The notes: a model not told the origin generated them from the sequence alone. Shown: positions 25,977-36,957, counted from the stretch's first letter. The stretch is DNA of 64,000 nucleotides from Entrophospora sp. SA101 (GCA_958430865.1 CAUDNR010000802.1:1-64000), one strand, 5' to 3'. Numbers and translations: made by a program.

Positions 25977-26210
25977 ATGTCTGCATTACTCGATCAATCT
26001 TCTTCATCGTCATCTTCTCCCGCTATTGCTTCCTCATCTATTATTATAAATAACAACGATCCAATTGATAATAATAATAATATCAGCCAAGAATCTTCTA
26101 ATAATAACAATGATTATCAATATCTTCAACAATATAATTATAATAATTCTCACCAATTTGTTCCTCAACATCAAAGCAAAAGATCAAAATCAAAATTATC
26201 ATCTTATTCT

Positions 26211-26260
<50 letters not shown>

Positions 26261-27017
26261 CCACAAGCACCATTTGAAGAAGCATTTGAGCCGTTTGTAA
26301 ACATATGTATGAAGGTATAATTTCCAGGATTTACAACAGAAGAACTCAAGGAAGATGAAGAAGCAGAAGAAGCATGATGGTGACCATGATGACCGTTAGC
26401 AGTATGATGAGTAGCAGTAACCGAATGATGATGTAAGAAACGATGATGTTGTTGAGAAGCATTATGTTCATTTGCTTTTGCACGATTAGCTTTTGCACGT
26501 CTATTCTGGAACCACACCTATATATGAAAATTTAATTGTAAAAAAAATAAAAACCACTGATTATTAACTGCTACAATTATTATAATTAATCACGCACACA
26601 CACACACATATATATATCAATCAATCGATATATTACCTGAACTTCTCTGTTTGTCATTTTTAATTTCTTGGCCAATTTTTCACGGACATCATAACTAGGA
26701 GTGTCAGTTTTTTCAAATACGGACATAAGGTCAATTAATTGATCTTGAGTGATACGTTTACGTTTGACTTTTTGTGACGATTGTTGACCATTATCGTCAA
26801 CAGCAGCAGTATTAGAAGGTGAAGTAACATCGATAGGTGATGTAAGATCGGTAGATGGGGTAACGTCGATAGCAGTAGCAGATTCAAGTGATGATTGATT
26901 ATTATTTTGATTGTTGTCATGGCTCTTCTGGTTGTTAGAAGTGTAAGCAGTGTTATTGTTGTTGTTATTGTTGCTGTTGTTGTTATTGTTGTAGTTATAA
27001 AGGATGTTAATATATAT
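25977..27017. pseudogene. Chimeric, folded-back homeobox fragment
   Basis: 25977-26100 is the start of homeobox exon 1. At the word ATCTTCTA it jumps 525 bp downstream (50386-50910 of copy C is missing, which keeps the frame). It then runs into the AAC repeat, and at about 26258 it flips to the opposite strand, continuing exactly as 1091-1830 of copy A. That is homeobox exon 2, the intron and the end of exon 1 in inverse orientation, with one substitution at 26967. At about 26994 it jumps again to sequence equivalent to 3592-3620 of copy A and stops at the N gap. The three junctions share only about 3-8 bp. No intact protein can be made. It is most likely an amplification or assembly chimera. 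Confidence 0.9.
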
Positions 27018-27027
27018 NNNNNNNNNN
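27018..27027. other. Assembly gap (10 N)
   Basis: Ten N directly after the chimeric homeobox fragment and directly before a truncated gene on the minus strand. Confidence 0.95.
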
Positions 27028-27559
27028 AAGAATTCCTCTTCCAGAAAAAGGCTGTCGTCTAAATATTTAATTTTAGAAATGCATATAAATAAAAATATTT
27101 ATTTGCATATATACATGTGTATTTATGTATGTATGTATGTGTGTATATATGTATATAGATAGATACATATAAGTAGAAAAGACAGAAAATAATATATGTA
27201 ATAACGTTAACTAACCCTCCTCCCCCTATAGTAATAGGAATGATTTGATTACGACTTTAAATTTATTAAAATGAATTTAATGAATGTTTCCAAGTAAAAA
27301 ACGAATCGCGAATCGCACCACATAATAAGATAGATAAGTTATGAAATAGAAATAAAACTTACTGTATGGCAGGATTAGGTTGTTGTGGTTGCATTGGTAT
27401 TGAGGCTGGAAGTATGTGAATATTAGGATTATTAGGATTATTTATGTTATTTATATTTGTCAAATTTATAGGTGTAGCAAAACCAAATCCATGATTTTGC
27501 ATTGGTGGAGTACTAATACTGGTGGTAGGTGTGGTTGGTGCTTGATTCATTGTTAACAT
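27028..27559 (-). CDS. 5' end of an unrecognised gene, cut by the gap
   Basis: Exon 1, complement of 27363..27559, encodes MLTMNQAPTTPTTSISTPP and onward: a 66-residue Pro/Asn/Gln/Thr-rich start ending QQPNPAI. A GTAAGT donor follows. An acceptor TATTTAG at 27059-27065 opens a second exon, complement of 27028..27058, that continues in phase with QRQPFSGRGIL before the N run. The intron (27059-27362) is about 300 bp, longer than others here. The visible part has no domain. Such a disordered N-terminus is common in fungal regulators, but no function is claimed. Confidence 0.55.
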
Positions 27560-28589
27560 CGCTTTTTAGAATTTTTTTTTTTTTTTTTTTATAGGGTAAA
27601 AAAATTATTGTAAATTTTTTTTTCTATTTGAATATTTTGATCAAAAAAATTATTACATTTTTATTAAAAATACTTCTATATTACTAATTTTAGTAAAGAT
27701 GATAAAATGTTTACAAAAATACCAAATCATCTGTTACTGTACCACAATTATTTGAATAATAATAATCATTATATTGTTATTAACTGTTAAGAGTAAAAAT
27801 TTCTCTCATCAAATGTTATTTTACATTTTATTATATAGCAATGAAAATTTTTTTTTCTATATTTAAAAAAAATTCAGATTCTAATTTTGGTAATTTTTTA
27901 TTTATTTTTTTTCCCAAAAAAATTTAGCCAACTCATTCAAATAACAATTATTGTTTAATTAATTGAGTTTACATTTATTTACCCAAAAAAAAACTTGTAA
28001 TTATATAGTTATATGGTTAGTAGCGAGATGTTGTTTAACAGATGATACCATGTGTATTGTCATATTCAAAAAAAAATTTTTTTTTTGCTTGCTTAATGTT
28101 CCAGTAAAAAATTTACTGGTTAGTGAAGGTGTATAGATACATTTTTTTAAGAAAAGGCAGTAAAGAACAACAAGTTTTGAAGACATGAACCATAGTTTAT
28201 ATAAAGTTTTAATCTCTACCAAACTTCTTGATAATGATAATAGGTCTCATATATATAGAGCAATCTTTCTATGGGGAAATCATCTTTGCAGGCCAAAATA
28301 AATGAATATCAGGTGTTTCTTTTTGAGTGGAGTGGGCAATTTTGATGTGGTGGAGATTATTGAAAGAGAATACGAGTTTAAGTCAAAGATTGAATTATAA
28401 ATAATATTTAACGCCATTCATATTTAGGGATTTTCTGCGTGTATATGCTGAAAAGCCTCTGTTCTATGTATTTTGCACTTGTAATCTTGCATTGATAATA
28501 ACTCTACGAGATATAGACTTTGTTGAAACACCAGACGCAATTAATATTTATATTTATCTTTTTTTTATAGGAGTTCACTGTCTATCATG

Positions 28590-28860
28590 AACTGCATGCC
28601 CTTTTTGCACCGTACTGAAATCTGCTAATTCAACCACTTGGAAGGGAAATATATCTTTGTTATGATATTTTAATAAATCCTTCAATAAGATCAATGATGC
28701 GACCTACCTTATGTATGGTCGTGAAATATCAATTGAATTGACTTCGTTGACAACATCTTTGACACCGCATATCACTCACCTAATTACTACGTATATATAC
28801 TTGGAACATTTAACATACAATTCTTTTAATTATGGTGATGCTCAGGAATTTAAAGTTGAT
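28590..28860 (+). mobile_element. Possible Ty3/gypsy integrase remnant
   Basis: One frame reads INDATYLMYGREISIELTSL and on through TPHITHLITTYI. This resembles the segment after the integrase core of Ty3/gypsy polyproteins (consensus TPxYLxYGRxxxLPI). Stops and frameshifts interrupt the sequence upstream. Short and degraded, so the call is tentative. Confidence 0.4.
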
Positions 28861-29697
28861 ATCTAAAAAAAAAAAATTTTATTATTAAGATCAATTTTCT
28901 TGAAAAGGGTAAATTATATTAAATGACAAAAGACATCTATTAATATTAATAACGATATATTGTCGTCACCACCTAACACAAATAGTGTGGTAGACGAGAA
29001 CTCAAGCATAAAGCTTCAAGTTACTTGAAATTCCTTTTTGAGAAGAAAGATGTTAATTATCATTGATAACGAAGATAAACAAGATTTGATAATTATATAA
29101 TATTATTGTTTGTTGATAATTATATTAAAATTAAACCATACTAATAAATCTTTTTCGTCTTTAAAATTCTCTAAAGTCAAAGAATTTACATTTATTAAAT
29201 TTCAGAATTTGTAAAGTTATAAATATACCGTTGAAGACATATGCAAGCAGCAAGTTCCACAATAAAACCATTCGCAAGAGCATCAACGCGATAAATCTAA
29301 TGATATCTTATTTTCTTAATACGTTCATTAATATAATAATAAGCGTTCACCAATGGATAAATCACCGGATTTATTTGCTCCACCATATTAATATACTAGT
29401 AACTCATTTGCGTGTGATTAGTAACATGACCCTTTATAAAGGTGGCTTGAAAGAAACATTCATTGTCCCAAGTACAATAGTTATGTTTAGAAGTAGCATT
29501 TCTAACATCATTCACTATAACTTCCTCTGCACTCACATTTAAATGTTCTTCTCGTTGAAACGCACAGTCCTTGCTTTTTATTGCATAAACCTTCATTTTT
29601 TCATATGCATCGCTATCAAATTTCTTTCCAATAGTATGATACTTTCCTCAGAGTTTGCAGTATTATTATCAGTATTATCTTATTCATTTTCACTTAT

Positions 29698-29832
29698 ACA
29701 GTTCACACTCTCTATAACGAATAATAAGTAAAATCACACTATAAAGAATTCACATTCCATTTTTTATTATTATTTTCTTCTCTAAAGTTCAAAAACACAT
29801 AAGGACAAAAGATTCACTATAGAGGTTACAAT
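29698..29832. mobile_element. Degraded copy of the CACTCTC/CTATAA element
   Basis: It starts TTCACACTCTCTATAACGAA and contains AAATCACACTATAAAG and TTCACTATAGAGG. These are the same words as in the element at 8626-8818, which has TTCACACTCTC, AAATCACACTATAACG and TTCACTATAGAG. The right terminus is weak. Confidence 0.4.
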
Positions 29833-30354
29833 CAACAGCATAGACTAAATAGACAATGAATTTTAATGTTTATTTGTTTTTTAGAATTTTTCAATTTAAA
29901 TTTTAAAAAAATACTTGCATTTTACTAGTGGTTATGTCATCAAGTTTAAGAATATCCATCCTGATTAAGTGATTAAGTAGGATTTTAATGATTTATAAAA
30001 AGTTCTTGGAATACATAAAAAGCAGCAGCAAGTAAAGTTAGTATCCTCCAAATATAATGATCAACGTAGATTTTTAATGTCCAGAAGAATCTAGCACTTA
30101 TCTAATCGTCTCGTCTACACTTTTGACCATTTATCTTGTATGGAGGATATCGAAATAATAAAAACCAAGACAATTACTTGGAAGAGATACTATAAAACCG
30201 TCATATCACATTCTTTAGCCAATTATTTGTTCAATTGTTGCAGCATGTACAAATATTAAGTATATTCCTTTAATCAAATAAAGCACAACCGAATTTGATC
30301 TAATACAAAATGAATTAAATTCTAAAAAAACAAATCTTTTTTTTTTTTGCTTTT

Positions 30355-31411
30355 TTAAATCAGATGATCCTTTAAAATTCTAATTTCTTTAGAATTAGTT
30401 TCATTTCTCATCTGTCTCAAAAAAGGGATTAGATCAGTCCCACCAGTACCTCTGACTATATTTAAATCATTAGAAGTTTTGGCTAATGTGGTTGTTACTT
30501 TATTATTTACAATTTTTTTGTTAACATCATTAGTTTTAATATTAGCGGTAGTAGTGGCATTTGAAACTGGATCATTACTAACGTGCCAATTAGTGGTGTT
30601 AGTGGTTGTGGTATCATTAGTAGCAATTTTAGCAATAGTATCATTAGCAGAATTAGCGGCAGAAATGTTAGTGGCAGAGCTATTGATAGTATTGCCTTTA
30701 ATGGTAGAAGCACCATTAGTAACAGAGTCATCGATGATATCTATCAACAAAATATTAACAATCAGTTTTCAACAAATAAAAATATCCAAATAAATATACA
30801 TATACACATACATACATACCTTTATGAAATGGTCTATCTTTACATGCTTGGGCTAAAATGTAAACACTAACGATTTGTAAATGCTTTGATCTGAAGGTTT
30901 TCATTTTATCTAAACAGTCATTATAAGCTTCAACCAACTCATTGTTTTCAAAAATTCTATTACTTTCCAGTTTATTATTTATTTCTGAATCATTGCATCC
31001 AATGCATAACATAATATAATCACGTACGATTGCAACCTTTGTCAAATCTTCAAGAAACCTTCGATGATTTCCAGGAATATTTTGACGAATCTTGTAAACA
31101 TAAGGTTGTTGTTGATGTAGATCCCGCTTGTTTTTACTCGCATTATTATTGTTATTGAGGTTCCCATTAGATGAATTATGAGAATGGTGAGTATTGTAGT
31201 TATTGATTGTAATTGGCTTAATACCGGTTGGATAATGTTCAATGTTAAGTACGATATCCAACGATTGGATCAATGAGCTTTGACCAGCACTTCCACCAAC
31301 ATATTGACGATAAATAGGATTCCCATTTTCATCACATCCATCCACGCCTTCATATTTCAATCCATTTGGTAAAGATTCATCATTCTCCCAACCAGATACA
31401 TAAGGTCGTAT
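30355..31411 (-). pseudogene. 5'-truncated indoleamine 2,3-dioxygenase (BNA2/IDO type)
   Basis: Two exons, complement of 30820..31411 and 30355..30740, encode the C-terminal half of an IDO, the haem enzyme that opens the indole ring of tryptophan to N-formylkynurenine and feeds NAD synthesis. Recognisable in order: IRPYVSGW (the Arg matches the substrate-binding Arg231 of human IDO1), GGSAGQSSLIQSLDIVL, NIPGNHRRFLEDL, FRSKHLQIVSVYIL (the His matches the proximal haem ligand His346) and GTGGTDLIPFLRQMRNE. Between HLQIV and GTGGTDL, where human IDO has a short loop, there is a Thr/Asn/Ala/Ser-rich insert of about 100 residues. The first exon starts at an AG acceptor preceded by a CTAAT branch-like site. 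Upstream I find no exons for the missing 230 or so residues over 2 kb, so it is either a broken gene or its 5' part is misassembled. The ATG at 31450 is in another frame and closes quickly. Confidence 0.8.
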
Positions 31412-33488
31412 CTTCCAATAAAAGATGTAAGGAGATTAGTAGAAGACATTTTGAGTGGAAAAGAAGAAATATACAATTGAATATGTTGGTTGGTTCGATG
31501 TAATGATCATTATTTATATAATGATGTAAATACTTTTTTTTTTTAATTAATATTAAAAAATTAAATCGTGTCGGTATTTAATTTTACTTTTTAGTAATCA
31601 ATCACATTAACCTAATATATATGTTAATATATTAATATAAAAAGTAAAATTTTTCATTAAAAAAAAATTTTTTTTAATAAAGCAAAGATCAACCGACAGG
31701 CGTGAGACCACGTGATGTAACTTCATATACCTGGTGTAACCAAACATTTTAAACGAAATGTTCATTTTGAAGGATCAGATTGTGTATGAATATAATAGAA
31801 AACTAATTACAGAGATTCCAATGCTTATACAACACAAGATATTTTGGACAACCAACTACTCTAGCTTATACACATTGTCATGAATATTATATTGCCGGTA
31901 GCACTGTAAGTTTTTGGAATGCATTTGGCGCTGGTGGATTTGCTAAGGGTACATGTGTGTTTTATTAAAACAAATGGGTACAGCATAGTAGACATTCTCG
32001 TCGATCATATTTTATTGGTTAAAAATCGTCAGCAAGATATCATGTAAAGTTGATTTTGATTGGTCTAAAAATCATACACGTTCAAGAATAGAATAAAATT
32101 GTTATCGCCCACTTCAAAAAAAATTTTTTTTTCATATAGCAAGTAGTTATTTAATTTATGTATTACAATTTAGAATTCATTTTTACAACGAACAATAGAA
32201 CTATTAATTGATAATAGTGTCATTGTCCATTAGTTGATGTTGATTTTGATTTTTTTTTTCTTTGATGGTCGTATGACAATAATTCATCATTTAACTGTAG
32301 ACTAAACAATCACAAAGCAATCATTGAATATCCAAGTTAACATGGAAAAGAATATTTCACCTAAATGTTAAAATAATGTTTCAATTTGTTGGATTTTCAT
32401 TTTAATGTTTATTTATATAAAAAATTAAAATAATAAATAAATAAATAACACCTAATAGTCATTAACTTGACAAACGAACTATTGAATATGCAAGTTAACA
32501 TGAAAAGAATATATTCGCTTAAATATTAAAATATAATGACCTGAATGTTAAAAAAAAATTTAATATTACTGCGTATTATTATTACGCGTAGCTAATTTCA
32601 AAGTCAAATTCGAAAAAACATTTAACACAACTCGTATGTATATAAAGACAATTGATTTTTCCATTTTATTTTAATGAAGTGGCATTTTTATTTTGAAAGA
32701 AAATATGCAGAAAATTTTTTATCAAGTAGTAATAAATTTGAAACTATTATTGCTGCTTGTATCAAATGTTTTTACTTACGTCAAGTATTTTTAATTACGT
32801 CAAGGGTTTTTATTTTAGTCAAATCGTCAGAATAGAAACTACCTTTAGTCAATACTTTAGTTACGTCAATGACTAAAGCCAAAGGTTTCGTCATACATCA
32901 TTATTATAATGACGAAAAGATTATAAAAATTCAAAAATAGTGGGATTTTGATTATATATATAAGGAATATATTTATATTTATATTTTCATTATTTTAAAA
33001 TGGTTTTTTTTAGGTTATTGATACTTTATTATGTGCGTATATTCGATGGATTTCCATTTTTACATACAATGTTTTTAATAGGATGTCATGGTGTTTACAC
33101 TATGAATCTCGAGACTTTTCCATTCATCAACCTGACAAGTTTGCCATTCATGGCAAGTTGCAGCAAGAGATACTTGACTGATTTAAAATCATTTTTTTTG
33201 TATTAATTTGATTTTTATATAAATGAAAAAAAAAACAAGTATTAGTGGTAGTGCATCATTTTTTTGGTTCAAGTATTTCACATCACATCACATCATTATA
33301 TGTTCACAGATATTGATTGGCATCATTCTCTGGAGTATGGGTATGGTTGATTGATACCTTTCACCTATTTCATTTCATTAAGTGCAAATATAAATCTTTT
33401 GATTTTTAACCAAAAAATTTTTTTATATATATTCATGGATTAAAAAATTTATTGAATTTTCATTTACAAAGATTCTTTTAATACTAAT
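31412..33488. other. Intergenic DNA with one unexplained coding-like patch
   Basis: No secure gene. On the plus strand at about 31812-31962, just after a CTAATTACAG acceptor-like site, a frame reads NTRYFGQPTTLAYTHCHEYY and on to FWNAFGAGGFAKGTCVFY, then stops. Its composition is protein-like, but I recognise no family. The rest is AT-rich. Confidence 0.4.
32775..32918. repeat. TTACGTCAA word-cluster island
   Basis: ACGTCAA or its variants (TTAGTCAA, CGTCA, TGACGA, TGACTAAAG) occur about nine times in 145 bp on both strands. TTACGTCAAG and TTACGTCAATGAC are the clearest. Spacing is irregular. Confidence 0.55.
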
Positions 33489-33578
33489 ATGGCTACCACT
33501 CCAACTTTATCTTCTACACTTTCTTCATCCTCCACTTCTGATTCACGCACATTGTCTTCAAAAAAATCATTAAATTAA
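33489..33578 (+). CDS. Short Ser/Thr-rich frame, doubtful
   Basis: An ATG opens a 29-residue frame MATTPTLSSTLSSSSTSDSR and onward, ending in TAA. In-frame sequence after the stop (LEKESLTFDNSNNNN) keeps a coding look until another stop at about 33642. It could be a tiny gene, a first exon with a missed donor, or the start of a broken gene. No family. Confidence 0.25.
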   Translation: MATTPTLSSTLSSSSTSDSRTLSSKKSLN

Positions 33579-33700
33579 TTAGAGAAAGAAAGTTTGACCT
33601 TTGATAATAGTAATAATAACAATTATTATTATTATAATTTTTGATTTATAACACCAACAATGATAATAATAATCATAATTATAATTATAATTACAATCAA

Positions 33701-33980
33701 TCAACTTGTATTATCATCATTGTTGGTATTATTATTAGTGCTATTATTATTAATGTCAGTGGGTAATAATGATGGATACTTCTTCTCGAGTAAGTCAGTA
33801 CCAAGGTGTCCAACTACTGCGATGACCATACCACCTATAATATATTATTAGTATTAGTAATATAATATTTATATATATATTACTAATAAAAAAAAATATA
33901 CCTAAACCAAGTAATATTCTTGTTCTAGGTGGTAATGCTTTATAAGATTGCCAAAATGACTTCATTTTTTGCAAGGACAT
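33701..33980 (-). CDS. Small single-pass membrane protein, conserved-looking
   Basis: Two exons, complement of 33902..33980 and 33701..33834, with a 67-bp intron (GTATAT donor, TATAG acceptor), give 70 residues. The start is MSLQKMKSFWQSYKALPPRTR, a basic amphipathic stretch. It is followed by one hydrophobic helix, ILLGLGGMVIAVVGHLG, then TDLLEKKYPSLLP and an Asn/Thr tail. The WxxYKALPPRTR motif followed by a Gly-rich membrane helix suggests a conserved small organellar membrane protein, possibly mitochondrial. I cannot name it. The exact splice fit (GLG-GMV) supports the model. It is divergent from the bL34 gene, 112 bp away. Confidence 0.65.
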
Positions 33981-34092
33981 GCATTTATTTATTTTCTACA
34001 TAGTAGTAATACAATCCATCGTCCAATCAAATTACTAGTATTCCATAGATTTCTTGAAAAAATATTCAATCAGTTTAATTTATCAACAAACA

Positions 34093-34483
34093 ATGTTACT
34101 TTCTTTTACGAGAAAACTTTTCACAGCATTAACAAAACAATCAACTAAATCGACGATAAATATATTTTCTGAAATCAACAATTTTAACAATTTTAATCCA
34201 AGGTAATTTTACTCGTTCACTTTCACTTCCTCGAATTATCTTTAAAGCTAAATTATTAAGCTATAAAAAAAACAATCAAAGCTTTCCAAGTCGATCTACT
34301 CTACCACAAACTTCAAATATCTTCAATATACAAGTACGTTTTCCGACTTATGGGCGAGAATACCAACCAAGTAATCTCGTCAGGAAACGTAGACATGGTT
34401 ATTTACAACGTTTGCGTAGAAAAAATGGAAGAAGAATACTAGCAAGGAGAAGATTAAAAGGTAGATTATATCTTAGTCATTAA
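34093..34483 (+). CDS. Mitochondrial ribosomal protein bL34m
   Basis: The C-terminal half, RKRRHGYLQRLRRKNGRRIL followed by ARRRLKGRLYLSH, is the bL34 signature, a small basic protein of the large ribosomal subunit. The N-terminal part (MLLSFTRKLFTALTKQSTKS) is rich in Arg, Lys, Ser and Thr without acidic residues, as in a mitochondrial presequence. The open frame breaks at a TAA, so an intron is needed: donor GTAATT at 34203, and acceptor TTAAG at 34260 giving 110 residues. Two further AG sites shortly downstream keep the same phase, so the exact acceptor is uncertain. The 3' end of this gene is the left breakpoint of the tandem duplication. Confidence 0.85.
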
Positions 34484-34616
34484 AGAAGAAGAAAGATGTA
34501 ATGATTATATTATGATAATGATAATGTAAGAATTAAAATTCATTAATGTTATTTATTTAATTAATTAATCATTGATGAGGGATTGTATAAAGATAGTTTT
34601 TTTTTGTAAAAATTAA

Positions 34617-34778
34617 TTAATGGCAAATAGTTTTCATGTTGAAGTTTTGATGAGTTGTAACAATGGTTGTCAGAAGGTGACGATTCTGATATTGTGGAAG
34701 ACGTTTTCCTCCTATAGTTGTTGATTTTGTTGCTGCCGCTGCTGCAGGTGTTATGGTGGTAAAAATTTGCAGCTTCAT
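34617..34778 (-). CDS. Possible 53-residue basic protein, unit 1
   Basis: The frame MKLQIFTTITPAAAAATKST continues as TIGGKRLPQYQNRHLL and ends TICH. It has a basic, Ala/Thr-rich start and no acidic residue, so it could be a small mitochondrial protein. There is no recognised family and no independent support, since its second copy (36796-36957) comes from the tandem duplication. Confidence 0.3.
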   Translation of the reverse strand: MKLQIFTTITPAAAAATKSTTIGGKRLPQYQNRHLLTTIVTTHQNFNMKTICH

Positions 34779-35204
34779 TTTAGTTATTGGGCTATACACA
34801 TTTTCAAAATTTTAATTCATTAATTAAAAATTCTTTTTCGTAAAAAAAATATTCCATCTTTGTTTAAATTATTGACTCATCATTGTGAAGTAATATTTAA
34901 GATTTGTTGTCTCCAAGTTTCTACAAAAGAAAGAAAAAAAAAGTTATTTTGACAAAATATTAAACGAATTATTATTTGAACCATGGTGGTTCAATGTTTA
35001 ATGATTCATTAATGTATATTGATAATAAGTTTTTTGTTCAAAATGATAATAATTCTCAAGAAAAATATAATCAATCTTTAAATTTTTTCGATTAATTTAA
35101 AATCATGTGACGTGTGAAAGTTGATCTCCCCAAAAAATTTTTTTGAATACGTAAGGGTAAATTTATCAAATTGAATTATTTTATCCCAGATTAAATTTTC
35201 TAAC

Positions 35205-36376
35205 ATGGTAAGTAAAGTAATTTCAATAATTCTAATAATTCCAATTCTTTAAATCAAACAAATTATTTAAAAATTCCCCATTGGTTTCCAGTCTATCACA
35301 GGGTATAATGGTGGAAGTGTTGTTGCAATGGTCGGAAAGAACTGTGTTGCCATTGCGTCTGATAAATTTCTTGGTGTTCAATTAATGACAATATCAACTG
35401 AATTTCCAAAAATCTTTCAAGCAACAGATAAATGTTATGTTGGACTTCCTGGATTGGCCACTGATGTTCAAACCTTGTAATATTTAATATTATTGTTGTT
35501 ATTGTTGTTAAGATTAGATTAATAAATTATTTGATACAATTAGTATTATTGATGACTTTTACAAATTAATTAACTTTTTTTTTGTATATATAGATCTGAA
35601 AGATTCCGTTTCAAGATTAATATGTATAAATTACGTGAAGAACGTGATATTGAACCAAAAACACTTGCACACTTGGTATCATCAACATTGTATGAAAAAA
35701 GGTATCCATCCATGCTTTTGTAAAAAATATTTATATAAAGATTTATAAAAATATATCATACTGATGATGGAAATATTTATTTCTCTCTTTATAAACACAA
35801 ATATAGATTTGGACCATACTTTGTAGAACCAATTGTTGCGGGAATTGATAAACACAATCAACCATATATTTGTGAAATGGATTTAATAGGTTGTATTGGT
35901 AATGCTACAGATTTTGTTGTTGGTGGTACATCTGCTGAAAACTTGTATGGAATTTGTGAAGCATTGTGGGAACCCGATCTGGTGAGTGTTTTTTTTTAAT
36001 AATAATAATAATAACAATAATAATAACACTATTATTAATATATTATTATTATTGTAGGAGCCTGACGATTTATTTGAAACAATTTCACAAGCGTTAATGA
36101 ATGCTATTGATAGAGATTGTAAAAGTGGTTGGGGTGCATTTGTTCATGTTATGTATGTTTTCATGATTTCGTAATTGGATTTTTGCAAAATTAAAGAGAT
36201 TTATTTATTATTAATTAATTGATTATTATATAGAACACCTGAAAAAGTTATAACTCGTACACTTAAGACTCGTATGGTATGTATAATAACTATTCATTAT
36301 GATTTTCAAAATATATTTTTTTAAAAAATAATCATTATTAATTTGCTAAATTTTTATATTTGTTTGTTAGGATTAA
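35205..36376 (+). CDS. PUP3: Proteasome subunit beta type-3, tandem copy 1
   Basis: Seven exons (35205..35207, 35292..35476, 35594..35701, 35807..35981, 36058..36152, 36234..36276, 36371..36376) give 204 residues, the family's usual length of about 205. The first coding exon is only the ATG, followed directly by GTAAGT. Diagnostic segments: [99 protein letters not shown], and the C-terminal [11 protein letters not shown]. Beta-3 is a non-catalytic subunit of the 20S core; it starts SITGYNGG without a propeptide threonine, as seen here. It sits 0.7 kb downstream of bL34m on the same strand. Confidence 0.95.
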
Positions 36377-36620
36377 TTATCATTCTTGTTGTTGCTATTA
36401 ACAATATACTATCATAAATATTTAAAATTTGTAAGACTATTTTTATCAATAATAATAAAAATAATGAATGGGTTAATAGAAAATATTTCAATGATAGTAA
36501 TACAAAAAATTATTATTATTATTACTATCACCTATATAAATTCTATCACATTAATTTTCTACTAATATTGTAGGAATATTAGATGAATTTAATTACTGGA
36601 ATGTTCCAAATATACAATAA

Positions 36621-36662
36621 GCAAGGAGAAGATTAAAAGGTAGATTATATCTTAGTCATTAA
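36621..36662 (+). pseudogene. bL34m 3' fragment carried by the duplication
   Basis: It encodes only the last 13 residues, ARRRLKGRLYLSH, and the stop, with no upstream exon. It is a breakpoint remnant. Confidence 0.9.
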
Positions 36663-36795
36663 AGAAGAAGAAAGATGTAATGATTATATTATGATAATGA
36701 TAATGTAAGAATTAAAATTCATTAATGTTATTTATTTAATTAATTAATCATTGATGAGGGATTGTATAAAGATAGTTTTTTTTTGTAAAAATTAA

Positions 36796-36957
36796 TTAAT
36801 GGCAAATAGTTTTCATGTTGAAGTTTTGATGAGTTGTAACAATGGTTGTCAGAAGGTGACGATTCTGATATTGTGGAAGACGTTTTCCTCCTATAGTTGT
36901 TGATTTTGTTGCTGCCGCTGCTGCAGGTGTTATGGTGGTAAAAATTTGCAGCTTCAT
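36796..36957 (-). CDS. Possible 53-residue basic protein, unit 2
   Basis: Identical to the doubtful frame at 34617-34778, offset by 2179. Confidence 0.25.
   Translation of the reverse strand: MKLQIFTTITPAAAAATKSTTIGGKRLPQYQNRHLLTTIVTTHQNFNMKTICH

Larger units (their letters stand above)
16034..26100. repeat. 10.07-kb duplicated block, copy 1
   Basis: This block matches 40319-50385 at a constant offset of 24285. I found no difference in any compared stretch, including an A9-G-A15 run, a T13 run and an (AT)16 run. The left edge is the TA flanking the MITE; the sequence to the left is unrelated in the two copies. The right edge lies inside homeobox exon 1 at the word ATCTTCTA. It contains the MITE, three word-cluster islands, the PWWP gene and the homeobox promoter. 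Confidence 0.95.
27560..30354. other. Intergenic DNA with retroelement debris
   Basis: AT-rich and without an intact gene. A minus-strand frame at 29396-29596 (KDCAFQREEHLNVSAEEVIV and onward) has protein-like composition but no recognised family and no splice support. Retroelement and MITE remnants in this stretch are listed separately. Confidence 0.5.
34442..36620. repeat. 2179-bp tandem duplication, unit 1
   Basis: This unit is repeated directly at 36621-38799 with no difference in the stretches I compared. It spans the last codons of bL34m, the intergenic region and the whole proteasome beta-3 gene with its introns. The junction between units (CAATAA to GCAAGG) shows at most 1-2 bp of shared sequence. 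Confidence 0.95.

Noticed and set aside
26209..26517. Frame ending in a long poly-Cys run
   Set aside because: Created by the fold-back junction between homeobox exon 2 and the inverted AAC tract.
31812..31962. Missing N-terminal exons of the indoleamine dioxygenase
   Set aside because: The coding-like patch is on the opposite strand and shows no dioxygenase motif.
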